Shown piece after piece: positions 25,351 through 37,682 of a stretch of 64,000 bases of DNA. This stretch comes from Calycina herbarum (Eukaryota > Ascomycota > Leotiomycetes > Helotiales > Pezizellaceae). How positions within the stretch are numbered: the first letter of the stretch is position 1; each line of letters opens with the position of its first letter. The notes below the pieces were generated by a model. That model had not been told where the DNA came from. It did no database searches and saw nothing but the letters and a program-made list of their open reading frames with translations. The position numbers were made by a program, and so were the translations under genes. Where the stretch lies: the NCBI GenBank assembly GCA_001414485.1, contig LLEY01000038.1, forward strand, positions 248,001 to 312,000, in the 5' to 3' direction.

Positions 25351-28300
25351 TAAGAATATATATACTTTTAATACTACTAGACTTATTAATACTAGAGTAA
25401 ATAAATAGTTATTTATTAATATAGCTTTAGCTGACTAGTTAAGTTAATATTATAAATAGGCTATAGAAGAGCTATCTTATATAATATTAATTATAGGTTT
25501 TAATAGACGTAAAAGACTAGCGATTACTTATGTTATTTACTTAATACTAAGTATTAATAGACGATAGTTTACTAATACCCTCTTTCTAATTACTAATATT
25601 AGTAGATACGATATTATTATTAGTTGTCGATAGCTTATAGACGTAAATATAAAGTTAGTAGTCTATAGATATAAGATTAAGTAGTTAGAATCCCTTTCTA
25701 TAGTTTATCGATTCGATTACTTAGTACCTATTACTAGAGAATCGATAACTGTCTCTCTACTAGACCTCTAAGCTTAGAAGTATATAGAGTACTACGATCT
25801 TTACTAGAAGGCTATAGAGAAACCTATATTAATTTACTTAATACTACCTCGAGGCTAGTACTAATATTAAACCCTGCTACTAGTTACTATTAAGGAAATT
25901 CTAGACGAAAGCTTTTAGTAAGACCTTGTCTCTACTAGGAACGGAATACAGGTCTTTATTTCTAACCGCTAGTAACGTTGTCGTTCTTTAGAGAAACGTT
26001 CTAAAATAGCTATAAGCTCGCTTACGGAAGACTCGCTTATAGAGCTTATAGACACCTATAAACCTATAGAAGACTTTGCTATTAATATCTATTATATTAG
26101 AGCTGCTGCTTTTTAACTTAACTTTTAAAAGCGCGATAACGAAGTCTTTACTACTAGCTTATAAGAGATCGATTATACTCTTATAGACAGGTTATATATA
26201 GAACTCTCTTTCGTAGATTACGCTTTAGATAAACAACTAGTAAAATAGAACGTTTACTAGGAATATACGGTATTTAAGAATGTTTTTTCTAAAAGAGCTT
26301 TAGACGAGCTTTCTCTGCTATAGAACTAAGTTAACTATAAAATCGAGCTTATAAGTCTAAATACCCTCTTATATAGCCTGCTATATAGAATAACAACTAA
26401 GAAACTTCTAGCTATTAAGTAATATATTCTTAATAACTTTAATAAAGAGTTTATTATTCCTAGCTACGCCTCTTTCGCTTTTCTAGTACTGTTTATAAAG
26501 AAGCTAAACAGAAGCTTATAGCTCTATATTAACTACTATAAACTTAATATTCTTATATATAAGAACTAGTACTCTCTTCTGCTAATCGACGAAACTCTTA
26601 TATAAATTACTAGTACTAAAATCTTTATAAAGCTTAATATTTATTAAGCTTTTAACTATATTTAAATAGATCTAGACTCTAAAGAGCTTATAACTTTCTA
26701 GACCTACTATAGTACGTTTAAGTATAAAGTGTTACCTTTTAGCTTAACTAACGGTTCTACTATATACTAGAGATATATAAATAGTATTCTTATAAAGTAT
26801 CTTAATAACTTTTATATAGCTTATCTTAATAATATTCTTATATACTCTAATAACAAGCTCGAATACGTTAAACACGTTTATAACGTCTTAGAATAGCTCT
26901 ATAAAGCTAGACTATAAGTAGATATTAAGAAGATAGAGTTCTACGTTACTTATATAAAGTATCTTAGTTTTATTATCTCTATAGATAGAATTAAAGTTAA
27001 CTCTAAGAAGATCTTAGTAATCGTTTCCTAGAAATATCCTAGTACTATTAAGAGTATCTAGTCCTTCCTAGGTTTTTATAACTTTTATCAACGTTTTATT
27101 TAGGATTATAGACAGATTACTCGTCTACTAAACTACCTTATAGATAAGGAAGTACTATTTAATTTCAACTTAGACTATAAGAAGGCTTTTAATATATTAA
27201 AAGAAGTCTTAGTTACTATACCTTTCTTATACTATTTTATAGCTGATTTAAAGACTATAGTAGAGACTAACGCTTCTAATAAAGTGATTATAGCTATGAT
27301 ATTATAACGTATATTTGAAACTAAACTACAGAGACCTATAGAGTACTTCTTAAAGATAATAAACTCTGCTAAGCTAAATTACTAAATCTATAATAAGAAG
27401 ATATTAGCTATTATCTACTCTTTTAGATAATAGTAAGCGGATCTTACTTAAACTAGCTCTTAGATTAAACTCTTTACTAATTATAAGGCTTTAGAGTACT
27501 TTATAACCTCTAAAACCTTAAACTAGTAGTAAGCGAGATAGACAGAGTTTCTATTAGAATTCTACTTTATAATTACGTTTTAAGCTAGTAAGTAGAACGA
27601 AAAGACAGATATACTAATATACTAAGAGTAAGACGTTAGTCTATAAAGCGACCTAAAAGCGTCTATAAGATAATAAACCCTGCTTACGTCTAATTAGTTA
27701 GATTTATATATTACTATCTAATTAGAACCTTCGATAACGTTAGCTCTAGTTACTTTAGAACCTTCGCTTAACCTTGTTAACTAGTTACTTACTACTAACT
27801 ATAACTCTCTAGACTTAGAAGAAGACTAGACGAAAGCTACTTACGAAGACTAGAACTAGATAATAGAGAACAGATTACTTCTTTAGTAAAAGAGACTCGT
27901 AGTTCTAGATTAAGAAACCTTATAGATAGACCTAATCTACGAGGCTTATATATAAGTCTTTATAGCTTATCTTAGACAGATAAAGACAGTAGCTATCCTC
28001 GCTTATAGATACTAGTAGAAAGGTTTATAGACGTTTATAGAAACCTATATTAGTAACTATAGAGACTATCGACGTACTATAGTACCTCGCGACTATAAAC
28101 CTGGCTTTTTATACTTATTACTAGTCCTAGAACGTCTCTAGTAATATGTTACTATAGACTATAAGTCTTTCTCTACTAATAAGTAAGATTATAATATCTT
28201 ATAAGTAGTTATAGATTATCTAACTAAGTAATTATTCTCGATCCTCTGTCTAAAGATAGTTATAGTACGAGATATAGCTTAAATATATATTATATAGATA

Positions 28301-28745
28301 TATTAAACCTACGGCTATTTATAAAGTATTATTTTAAACTATAGACTATAGTTCGTCTCTTCTTTCTAGTTTAAATTCTACGGAATCCTTAGTATAAAAC
28401 TTAAGCTATCTACTGCTTTCTACTCTTAGACTAATAAATAAACTAAAATAATAAACTATTAGATTAATTAACGTCTACGGCTTTTTATTACTTACTAGGA
28501 TAACTAGAGCGAACTCGTCTCTATTTTAGACTACGCCTAGCTTACGCTTTTATACGAGAGTCTAGAAGAGCTTTCGCTTTTTAAAGTAATTAATAAATAC
28601 GTAGCTACTACGTCTTTTAACTAGAATTACCTAGATAAACTTATAACTATATATAAACAGCTGAACTAGATAGATATAAAGACACTAGTACGAAGAATAT
28701 ACGATACTTAGATAGTAGTAAAGGAATTAGTAAGTAAAGTATAAG
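25351..28745 (+). pseudogene. pol of gypsy element G: protease, RT, RNase H, integrase
   Basis: The protease region is about 25370-25730. RT is about 26430-26960, with FSLTNGSTIY near 26740 and a catalytic box reading YLNNILIYS at about 26820-26850, where both Asp codons of YLDDILIYS are Asn. Next comes the gypsy signature FLGFYNFYQRFI (about 27070-27110). RNase H is about 27190-27600 (VETNASNKVI, expected TDAS). Integrase is about 27950-28745, with an HHCC-like zone and a VVIDYLTK segment near 28205-28230 (expected VVIDRLTK). No chromodomain is visible before the cut. Confidence 0.75.
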
Positions 28746-28754
28746 AGCGCTATA

Positions 28755-29217
28755 TATAACGAAACTTAAACTAACTAAACAAAGATAACTAAGTCTCGAA
28801 GGTTAGTATATAGGTAAGAAGTATAGATACGTCGGTTTATTTACTTAGAAGTAAACTCGTTACTTATATTAAAGATATTAAATAAGATAATAAGATTAAT
28901 AACTAAAGTTAAGTACGAAGTTTCTAACTAATAGTAGACGTGCTAGTCTTATATAGAACCTTCGTTCTTCTATTATTACTTTTATTACTAAAGTCTCTTT
29001 TATTACTCGCGTCGCTCGCGATTAGAGCGATATAAGCGATATAGGCGATTAATATCACGTAACCTCTAACATGTTTCTAATAGTAAGATCCTAAGTTTCT
29101 CTAATTCTTCTAGATTAGAAACCTTCTCTTATATTACCTTCTATTTCCTAGATATTATACCTTGTTCTATTAGAGCGCCGTCTAGACTACTTATTACGTA
29201 AAGTATAATTCGTAACA
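28755..29217 (-). repeat. LTR of chromovirus element C
   Basis: This 463-bp LTR starts TATAACGAAACTTAAAC and ends ATTCGTAACA. It is inserted in the integrase region of element G. The five bases before it are ctata. Confidence 0.85.
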
Positions 29218-29307
29218 CTATCCCCTTCTTAGACTAGCGTGTCTCTACGTTTAAGTATAGCCTAAGAAAATATCGTTAAAAGACTAGTAGTCTTTCTTAC
29301 TTTTATT

Positions 29308-29928
29308 ATATTATTAACACCTCTTCTAAAAGATAGACTTAAATAATATAGAACTCTTAACACTCTCTATATTAAATATATAAGACGTGAAATAATTCTC
29401 TATACTTATTATATAAATACGAAGACTAGCTATTAATACGTTAGTATTACTAGTAGTTCTAAGTACTTCGAATATACTAGAAAAGATAAGCCTTATAATA
29501 TTAAGAAATAAAATCGAATACTCTTACTTTTTAAGTAGAAATCTCTTAATACCTAGAAACGACGGTTATAGTAAGAGGAGGAAATAGCTTATAAGGTTTA
29601 GAAAGAAGCTATATAAAAGATTCTCTAACTACGGAAATAATAACGCTTCCTTACTAAGCGGGAGTAAGAGATACTCCGTCGTAGTCTTACTAACCTATAA
29701 GAGCTTAATAAAGCTAAAGAGAGAGAAAAGAAAGAAAAAGAAGAAAGAGAGTAGAGAGAGGCAGAGGTTACCTAGCTAGCAACCTCTTCTCTTCCTAGTA
29801 GCTCCGCTCTTAATATTAAGCTATCTCTTAATTCTACTTTTCTCGAGGCCTTCTCTTCTTACTACGAGATATAGGTAACCCTAGGTTTTAGTAGTAGAAC
29901 TCTTAAAGTTCTACTAAGCAGTAGTTAA
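29308..29928 (+). pseudogene. Antisense accessory ORF of chromovirus element C
   Basis: The start reads ATA at 29308. The frame passes the Cys-motif region, degraded to YTR-like, then a coiled coil with RKQ-RFLTK-like periodicity, a Lys/Glu-rich run (about 29700-29760) and LGF-SSRTLKVLL before TAA at 29926-29928. Stops are at Gln/Trp sites. Same strand and layout as in element F. Confidence 0.55.
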
Positions 29929-32900
29929 GATTTCTCTTTAGTTTTTATATATTTTCTAAATATAAGTAATTCAACTATTTAATTAAGTACCTAGTTTATC
30001 CTCTAATAAGCCTATAGTTAAGAATTCTTTTAACTTCGTACTTAGTATTTAGGTTTACTAGTTGAATTTCTATAAGTAGAGCTAGTAGTACTTCTAGTAG
30101 TACTAGTTCGAGTAAGAATATATAGAATACTAGATAGATGTTTATAGTTTTTAATAGCGCTAGTTTATAATTTAAAGATCTCTTAACTCGTTTAATTTTA
30201 AATAGTCTAAGTTTTTTATAATCTAGTTTATTACTTAGTCTTTTTATATTAATATTCTTCTATACTAAGTAGACTTTATCTCTCTCTTCTAATATTAGCT
30301 TCTAACTACGTCGTTTATTATAGTAGTACGTATTCCTTTTAGCTATAAACTATAAGTCGTTTTCGAGTTCTTTATATAACTTTTTAATTTTTAAGACCTA
30401 GATATAAGTAAGCTAATTATTAATAGTTATAGATAGTAGCTCTTAATATACTATTAATTTATATCTAAAGTTAGTATAGAATAGTATAATAAGTGTTATT
30501 TCCGTTACTAAACTATTATAAGCAAACTATGCTAAAGATAGTAGTTCTACTTAGTTGTTTTACTAGTAGTTTATATAATAACAAAGGTATATTTTAACTA
30601 CTTAATTTATACGTTCGTTTCCTTTATTTATTTAAGAGTAAAAAGCTATTAAAAGCTTTCTTTTCATATCTAATCGCTTTATAAGAGTAATCTAAAATTT
30701 AGAGGTAAAGAGTTTATCTCTATTTAAGAGTATTTCTTCTAGTAGTCTATATCTTAAAACTACTTCTTTAAGAAATACAAATACTAATTCCTTAGTTATA
30801 CTTAATTCTATATATAGTACTAGAATTATATATTTTATAAGCTATTTTATAATAACTAGGATAGAATCATACTTAACTTCTATTATTAGATCTTTAGATT
30901 TTAGTAGTTTAATAATAAAATCCTAAGATATTAATTTCTAAGGTATTTATAGTATTAGAGTAGTATTTATCTATCTATATAGTATATAGTAGAAAGCCTT
31001 ATTCTAAGTATAGATATTATATTCTACTATTACTTCCTTAACTATTATAGATAATCGATTAATATAGTAGTATTATTTTATTCTCTAAAGAGTTCTACGA
31101 ATTCTCTAATAACTATATACTAGTTTTATATAGTATTCCTAAACAAATTCTTTTATATATAAGTTAGGAATCTAAAGTTTCCTATTCTTATATCTGTTCT
31201 TATAATTTTATTCTTCTTAAAGTACCTAAGATCGTTCTTTCTTCTAAGCGTTCTAGATCTTATATCTCTAAGAGTCAACCTTCTCTAGCGCTATAATCTT
31301 ATAAACTATTAGAGCTAGATCTCTATTCTTAAGAGTTTTTAAGATTATAACCTTTTTATACTTTTTATTCTCTTTATACCTAGGTTTTTAGCTAAGAGTA
31401 TTAGCTTAAGCGTTTAATATACTACTTATATAATATATAACTATATCGAATTCTAATAATATTTTAGACTACCTTACTAATCTCCTAGTCGTAAGTTCTT
31501 TTATCTACGTAAATATTCTTAAGTTCTTATAGTTAGTTAAGACTATAATCTAATATTTTACTTCTTAAAGATATATTCTCTAATATTCTAAGGTTAATAC
31601 TATAGTAAGTAATTCTTTGTCGAAGATACTATAGTTCTATTATACTAGGTTAAATATTTTAGAGTAGTATATAACAAGTATAAGCTTCTCTTTATTATTT
31701 AGTTATAGGTAAACTATACTTACTACTATATCTAAGGTATCTATTTCTACTATACTAGGCTTATCTACGTCGAAATCGTATAAAATAGGTTTTTCTATAA
31801 ATTTCGCTTTAATTTTTTAAAAAGCGTCCTTAGCTTATTTATTCTATATAAACTTAATAGACTTTTTAATTAGTACTAATATTAGTTTAGTAATCTTTAT
31901 ATAGTCTCTAATAAATAGATAGTAGAAGTTTATAAATCTAAGAAAGAACTATATATCCTTTATATCCTCTAGTAATTTCTAGTTTAAGATGTCTTAGATC
32001 TTTACTAGATCTATTTCTATTTTCTCTAGATTAAATACTTATTCTAGGAAAAGTGTTTAAGTTACTCTAAACTTATATTTCAAAAGTTTAAAGTAGGAAT
32101 CTACTATAAGTAGTTGTTATAAAACTTCTCTTATATATCTCTTATATTCCTCTTCTTTTTCTAAGAAGATTAGAATATTATCTAAATAACAGATTACTAT
32201 TACTCTTAGAAGATCTTTTAAAATATTATTATTTTATCTCTAATATATAGCTAGTATATTATAAAGTCTAAATAGTATAACTATAAATTCGTAGAGACCT
32301 AATAGTAAGGTAAATACTATTTTTTATTCGTCTCTAACTTTTATTTATATAAGTTTATAAGCGTTTTATTAATCTAGTTTCGTAAATCGTACTACTCTAT
32401 TAAACTTATCTTATAAGTACTAGCTACTAGGTAATAAATAAGTATTCTTAACTATAGTATAATTTACTTCTTAGTAATTAATATATACTCTTCTATCTAG
32501 GTTATCTTTTTTCTTAATAATAAGTATATTTAAAGTAATTAGTAACTTAGGTTTTTTAATATATCTCTTCTTAATACCTTTCTTTATATAACTTTCTATT
32601 CTCTATAGGCTTTTCTAGTTATATAACTAAAGCTTCTACTTTAAGAGATAATAACTCTCTTTTAATTTAATCTTATAATTCTATAAGCGATGTTCTAGTA
32701 AGGCTTATAAGTCTTCTAGGTTTTTAAACAATACTCTAAATTCTCTATACTATATAGGTATTTTATTATAAGCTGTTTTACTAACCTGTAGAAGACTCTA
32801 GACTAGGTGTTCTAGCGTCTTAGAAGAGGTAGCGCTAATCTTATTCTAGTCTTATAGTTATAAATATAAACCTATATATTTATATTAACTAAAGGTTATT

Positions 32901-33165
32901 ATTTAAGCCTTTTAGTTAATATCTAGATTATATTCTTAAATCTATAGTATACCTAGTATTACCTTCTTACTTCCTATTTTAATAATTTCAAATTATATAT
33001 CTAAATAGTATTCTTTAATATTAACTTTTATTAAAATAGTTTACTAATTAATAATTCTATTCTAGTATATAACGTCTATTCTATTAACTACCCCTAAGCA
33101 GTATAGTCTTATATCTTTAATTAAGACGTTTAACTTCCTTAGAGCTATTAGAGAAAGGAAATTAC
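29929..33165 (-). pseudogene. pol of chromovirus element C
   Basis: On minus: chromodomain and integrase C terminus (about 29980-30150), integrase core (to about 31150), an RNase H/RT connection (about 31300-31900), RT with a YLDN box at about 32165-32200, and a protease region ending at 33165. All stops are TAG or TAA. Confidence 0.7.
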
Positions 33166-33611
33166 TATAACGAAACTCAAATAAACTAAACAAAGGTAAC
33201 TAAGTCTCGAAGGTTAGTATATAAGTAAGAAGTATAGACGCGATAGATTATTCACTTAGAAGTAAACTCGTTACTTATATCAAAGATGTTAAATAAGATA
33301 ATAAGATTAATAACTAAAGTTAAGTACGAAGCTCCTATCTAGGTAGCAGACGTGTTAGTATATATAGAACCATTCGTACTGCCTAGATCCCTATATAGGC
33401 CTAGATCCCTAGATCTCTTTAGATCCTTATAAGATCTAATAGGATCTATTATATAACCTCTAACAGTTATCTAATAGTAAGATCCTAGAATACCTAAATA
33501 CCTTTATATTACTAATTCTCTCTTATATTACCTTCTATTTCCTAGATATCGTGCCTTATCCTATTAGAGCGCTGTCTAGACTACTTACTACGTATAACGT
33601 GATTCGTAACA
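33166..33611 (-). repeat. LTR of chromovirus element D
   Basis: It starts TATAACGAAACTCAAAT and ends GATTCGTAACA. Preceded by attac. Confidence 0.85.
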
Positions 33612-33699
33612 CTATCCCCTTCTTAGCCTAGCGTGTCCCTACGCTTAAGTATAAGCTAAGAAACTTAGTTAAGGTGCTAGTAGTATCCTTTCCTTTCTA

Positions 33700-34307
33700 T
33701 TATATCCTACCTTATATAAAAGAAGAAAGAAGAATATATACTTCTTATAAAAAGTATTAAAATAGTTTATAATAAAATATTACTATACTCCTACTATACC
33801 TCCTAAAAGCGTAGATGTTTTATAGACTCTTCCTAATCCTCTTAATATTCTAAATATGTTTAGTTAAAGCTAAAATACGACGGGACCGACGACGCCTAGG
33901 AGAAGAACGTTCTCTACGCTAGCGACTAGGCCTTTATCGAAAAATAAGAGGAGAAGCTAGAGAGAGAGGAGGAGGAGGCGATAGCGAGAATTCTATAGTT
34001 ATAAAAGCAGAAGGCCTTTCTAAAAGAAAGGCGGTATAAGATATTCTATTAAGGTCTTCGTTTTCTCGACGAACTCGACGCTACTAAGGAGGTAGAAAAG
34101 AAAGAGAAAGAGGAGAAAGAAAGAGAGGAAAAAGAATAGTAAGTGGTAGAGATTACCTGTCTAGTAGCTCTGCCTATTCCTGTCGGTTCCTAATCTAAGA
34201 TAGGTCTTAACCTAGCCTTCCTCGAGGCTTTTCCTTTAAACTATAAGATATAGATAAACCTAGGTTTCGTTAGTAGAATTCCTAAAGTTCTGCCTAGTAA
34301 TAGTTAA
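33700..34307 (+). pseudogene. Antisense accessory ORF of chromovirus element D
   Basis: The N-terminal part differs from the F copy. The coiled-coil and Glu/Lys-rich zone (about 33940-34140), the LGLNLAFLEAF-like segment (about 34200-34235) and the LGFVSRIPKVLP-like end are clear, with TAA at 34305-34307. It retains more CG and CA than copies O1 and A. Confidence 0.5.
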
Positions 34308-34329
34308 GATTGCTTCTTAGCTTCTAAGT

Positions 34330-36265
34330 GTTTTCTAAGTATAGGTAATTTAACTATTTAATTAAGTACTTAACCTTATACTTAGTATTTAGGTTTACTA
34401 GTTAAATTTCTATAATTAGAGCTAGTAGTGCTCCTAGTAGTACTAGTTTAAGTAAGAATATATAGAATACTAGATAGATGTTTATTATCTTTAGTAGTAC
34501 TAATTTATAATTCAAAGGTTCTTTAATATATTTAATTTTAAATAGTCTAAGTTTTTTATAATCTAATTTATTACTTAGTCTTTTTATATTAATATTCTTT
34601 TATACTAAGTAGACCTTATCTCTCTCTCTTAATATTAGCTTCTAACTACGTTATTTATTATAGTAGTACGTGTTTCTTTTAGCTACGAACTATAAATCCT
34701 CTATAAGTTCCTTATATAGACTTTTAATCTTCGAGACCTAAATATAAGCAAGCTAGTTATTCATAGTCGTAGGTAGTAGTTCTTAGTATACTATTAATTT
34801 ATATCTAAAGTTAGCGTAGAATAGTATAACAAGTGTTGTTTCTATTACTAAACTGTTATAGACAAACTATACTAGAGGCAGCAGTTCTACCTAGTTGTTT
34901 TACTAGTAGTTTATATAATAACAAAGGTATATTTTAACTACTTAATTTATACGTTCGTTTCCTTTATTTATTTAAGAGTAAAAAGCTATTAAAAGCTTTC
35001 TTTTCGTATTTAATTATTTTATAAGAGCGGTCTAGAATTTTAAGATAAAGAGTTTATCTCTATTTAAGAGTATTTCTTCTAGTAGTCTATATCTTAAGAC
35101 TACTTCTTTAAGAAATATAAACGCTAATTCCTCGGCTATACTTGATTCTATATATAGTACTAGAATTATATATTTTATAAGCTATTCTATAATAACTAGG
35201 ATCGAGTTATACTTAACTCCTATTATTAGATCTTTAGATTTTAGTAGCTTAATAATAAAATCCTAAGATATTAATTTCTAAGGTTTCTATAGTATTAAAG
35301 TAGTATTTATCTATTTATATAATATATAGTAGGAAGCCTTATTCTAAGTATAGGTATTATATTCTAATATTACTTCCTTAACTACTACTAATAGTCGATT
35401 AATATAGTAGTATTGTTTTATTCTCTAGAGAGTTCGACGAATTCTCTAATATCCGTAGATAGACGTTAAATAGTATTTCTTAATAAATTCTTTTATATAT
35501 AAACTAGGAATCTATAGTTTCCTATTCCTATATTATTCCTTATTATTTTAATTATTTATAACCTAATAGACATTTGTAAAGTCTTTCTTATTTAGCGTCG
35601 GATCTTCTACTTCTACTTATAAAGCTAAATTAGGTTAGGCTTTTTCCTAAGCTTTCTAGATCTTATCTTTCTATAAGTCTTTTCTCTATATCGTAGACGC
35701 GATTTTATATACTATAGGTACTAAATCGCTGTCCTAGTTATATCTTAATATTACTATATTAATATATTTTTTATTATTCTTATAACTAGGTTTTCAGCTA
35801 AGAGTATCGGCTCGAGTATTACTTATACTACTAATATATCGAATAATTATCTTAAATTCAGCTAAGGTTTTAGACTACCTGGCTAGACGCCTAGTAATAA
35901 GTTCCTTAGTTATTATAAATATTTTCAAATTTAAATAATTAGTAAGTACTATTACTAGATACTCTATACTCTAGTAGTAAATCCTCTATTCTTTAAGAGC
36001 TAGAATAATAGCTATGAATTCCTTATCGTAGATATTATAGTTCTACTAGGCTATATTAAATATCTTAGAAAAGTATACTATAGGTATTAACTTTTCTATT
36101 TCGTTTAGTTATAAATATATAGCGTCTACTACTATCTAAGGCGTCTATTTTAACTATACTTAGTTTTTCAGAGTCGAAGTTATATAGAATTAGTTCTACT
36201 ATAAATCGTCTCTTAATTTCTTAAAAAGCCTTCTTAGCCTTTTTATCTTAAATAAAAGCTATAGC
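34330..36265 (-). pseudogene. pol of element D, chromodomain to RNase H
   Basis: Minus-strand reading gives the chromodomain/integrase C-terminal region (about 34380-34540), integrase (to about 35500), a Ser/Asp-rich linker (about 35560-35720), and RNase H (about 35780-36240). It is truncated by element E. Confidence 0.65.
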
Positions 36266-36546
36266 TGTCGGTATAATCAGAGTGAATAGCACTCCACGTG
36301 ACCTTCTCGCTTAAGGTCTATTTAAGTAGACAGAGCAGCTTACTTTGCTCTGTATACACGAACGATAATACAACTCTTTTTGCATCATGCTATTGGCCAC
36401 CAAGTCATACCAACACTGATCAGTGTCGCGCGCGCAGATTAGAAAAACTGACTATACGTATCGCGGTTCTCGGAATCGTAAGCTTATGTACAGTTACGTA
36501 GTTGTGCAAAGGAGACTCCTCTTCTCGGAAGAGACTCCTTCTACTG
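36266..36546 (+). repeat. Probable 5' LTR of element E
   Basis: It starts TGTCGGTATAATCAGAGTG right at the break in element D. A tRNA-type primer-binding site, TGGTTACACCCCCGAC, follows at 36547, which suggests the LTR ends near there. This stretch is almost free of RIP: CA and TG are common. The 3' partner is not in the window, so the end is tentative. Confidence 0.5.
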
Positions 36547-36584
36547 GTTACACCCCCGACAATACTACTGCAAACTCTGGGACT

Positions 36585-36770
36585 TGTAGTACAGTTATAA
36601 CAACCTTGCAGCCTCTCCGAATTGCAACACCCTTACAACCTTGCAACCTCTTCGAATTGCAATACAACCTTATAACCTTGCAACCTCTTCGAATTACAAT
36701 ACAACCTTATAACCTTGCAACCTCTTCGACTTGCAATACCACCCTACTTGCAACCGCTCTTGCAACCGCT
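36585..36770 (+). repeat. Minisatellite in the leader of element E
   Basis: A unit of about 37 bp, containing caacctcttcgaattgcaat followed by acaaccttataaccttg, is repeated about four times with small changes. The last unit is shortened to repeated cttgcaaccg blocks. It lies between the putative primer-binding site and the gag start. Confidence 0.75.
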
Positions 36771-37008
36771 CTTGAACCCTTTGGAACGGCAATTGTGCAA
36801 AGACAATTCACCCGATTTTGGTGACTTACAAAAGCACTAAAACAACAAGACAAATTCACCCGATTTTGATAACTCATAAGCATTAAAAGAGTGACTCACA
36901 CAAAAACAAAATTACGAAACAAGATTACGACGTACTATTCACCTAGTATAAGACAAGATATCTTCTACTACTTCAAGCACCGACAACTTCGTCGACACTA
37001 CCGACACT

Positions 37009-37168
37009 ATGGCACCACCACTATAGTAGGTTGAAGACAAGGAGGCCACGGCTTATATAAGCACAAAGTTAGAGGAATACGACGTCGATAACATAGATAA
37101 CGATTATCTATAGGAAGTATACTATATAGACTTTGACGATTAGCCTGAATCAAAGTTCGTAGGTGTAG
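37009..37168 (+). pseudogene. gag of element E, N-terminal piece
   Basis: It opens with ATG at 37009 and reads MAPPL, then two stops (TAG, TAG), then VEDKEATAYISTKLEEYDVDNIDNDY and DFDD-rich sequence. Stops are RIP-type. The frame is interrupted at 37169 by chromovirus F and resumes after 44194. Acidic N terminus; the family is unclear from this piece alone. Confidence 0.55.
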
Positions 37169-37595
37169 TATAACGAAACTCAAACGAACTAAACGAAGAT
37201 GACTAAGTCTCGAAGGTTGGTATACAGGTAAGAAGTACAGATGCGCCGGGTTGTTCACTTAGAAGTGAACTCGTTACTTATATCAAAGATGTCAAATAAG
37301 ATAATAAGATTAATAACTAAAGTTAAGTACGAAGCTCCTATCTAATAGCAGACGTGCCAGTCTTATATAGAACTGTAGTCTCCTGTTCTAATTGCTCTAG
37401 TCGCTCGCCCTGATCGCTTTAGTCGATAGGCGACTTAAGCGACTTAGGCGACTAGGTTACGTAATGTTTTCCAAAGAAATCCATAGATCGCTTAGCTACT
37501 CTAAGGATCCCTATTTAAGAGTTTCTGATAGTGCTTAACCTGTTAGGGTGCCGCCTGGTCTTCACTCGTCACATGCTCCTACGTGATTCGTAACA
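37169..37595 (-). repeat. 3' LTR of element F
   Basis: It starts TATAACGAAACTCAAACG and ends GATTCGTAACA. It is 427 bp, equal to its partner. It contains a ggcgact/agtcgcc-type cluster near 37420-37455. Confidence 0.92.
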
Positions 37596-37682
37596 CTATC
37601 CCCTTCTTAGCCTAGCGTGTCCCTACGCTTAAGTACGACCTAAGAAATACCGTCAGAAGGCCAGCGGCCCTCTCTTACTATA

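Larger units (their letters stand above)
23384..28754 (+). mobile_element. Ty3/gypsy element G (second family), 3' end cut by element C
   Basis: The 5' LTR is 23384-23690, followed by a leader, gag and a long pol on plus. No 3' LTR is seen because chromovirus C interrupts it at 28755. The bases before the LTR are aggtc. A solo LTR of the same family, with clear target duplication, lies at 48194-48501 and fixes the LTR ends. Heavily RIPped. Confidence 0.75.
28755..33165 (-). mobile_element. Chromovirus element C, gag side cut by element D
   Basis: Its LTR is at 28755-29217 with coding on minus. Internal order from the left is LTR, antisense ORF (plus strand), chromodomain, integrase, RNase H, RT and protease (minus). 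It is interrupted at 33166 within the protease region by element D. The remainder and second LTR are not found in the window. Confidence 0.8.
33166..36265 (-). mobile_element. Chromovirus element D, partial
   Basis: The LTR is at 33166-33611 (446 bp, coding on minus), followed by the antisense ORF (plus) and then chromodomain, integrase and RNase H coding on minus. The sequence stops at about 36265, where the LTR of element E begins. It lies within the protease region of element C. Confidence 0.75.

Noticed and set aside
36298..36824. Two overlapping plus-strand frames of 67 and 133 codons
   Set aside because: They lie in the LTR and minisatellite leader of element E; the second is built from the repeat units and low RIP simply leaves frames open.
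37007..37258. 83-codon minus frame
   Set aside because: Crosses the junction of element E gag and the LTR of element F, so it cannot be a gene.
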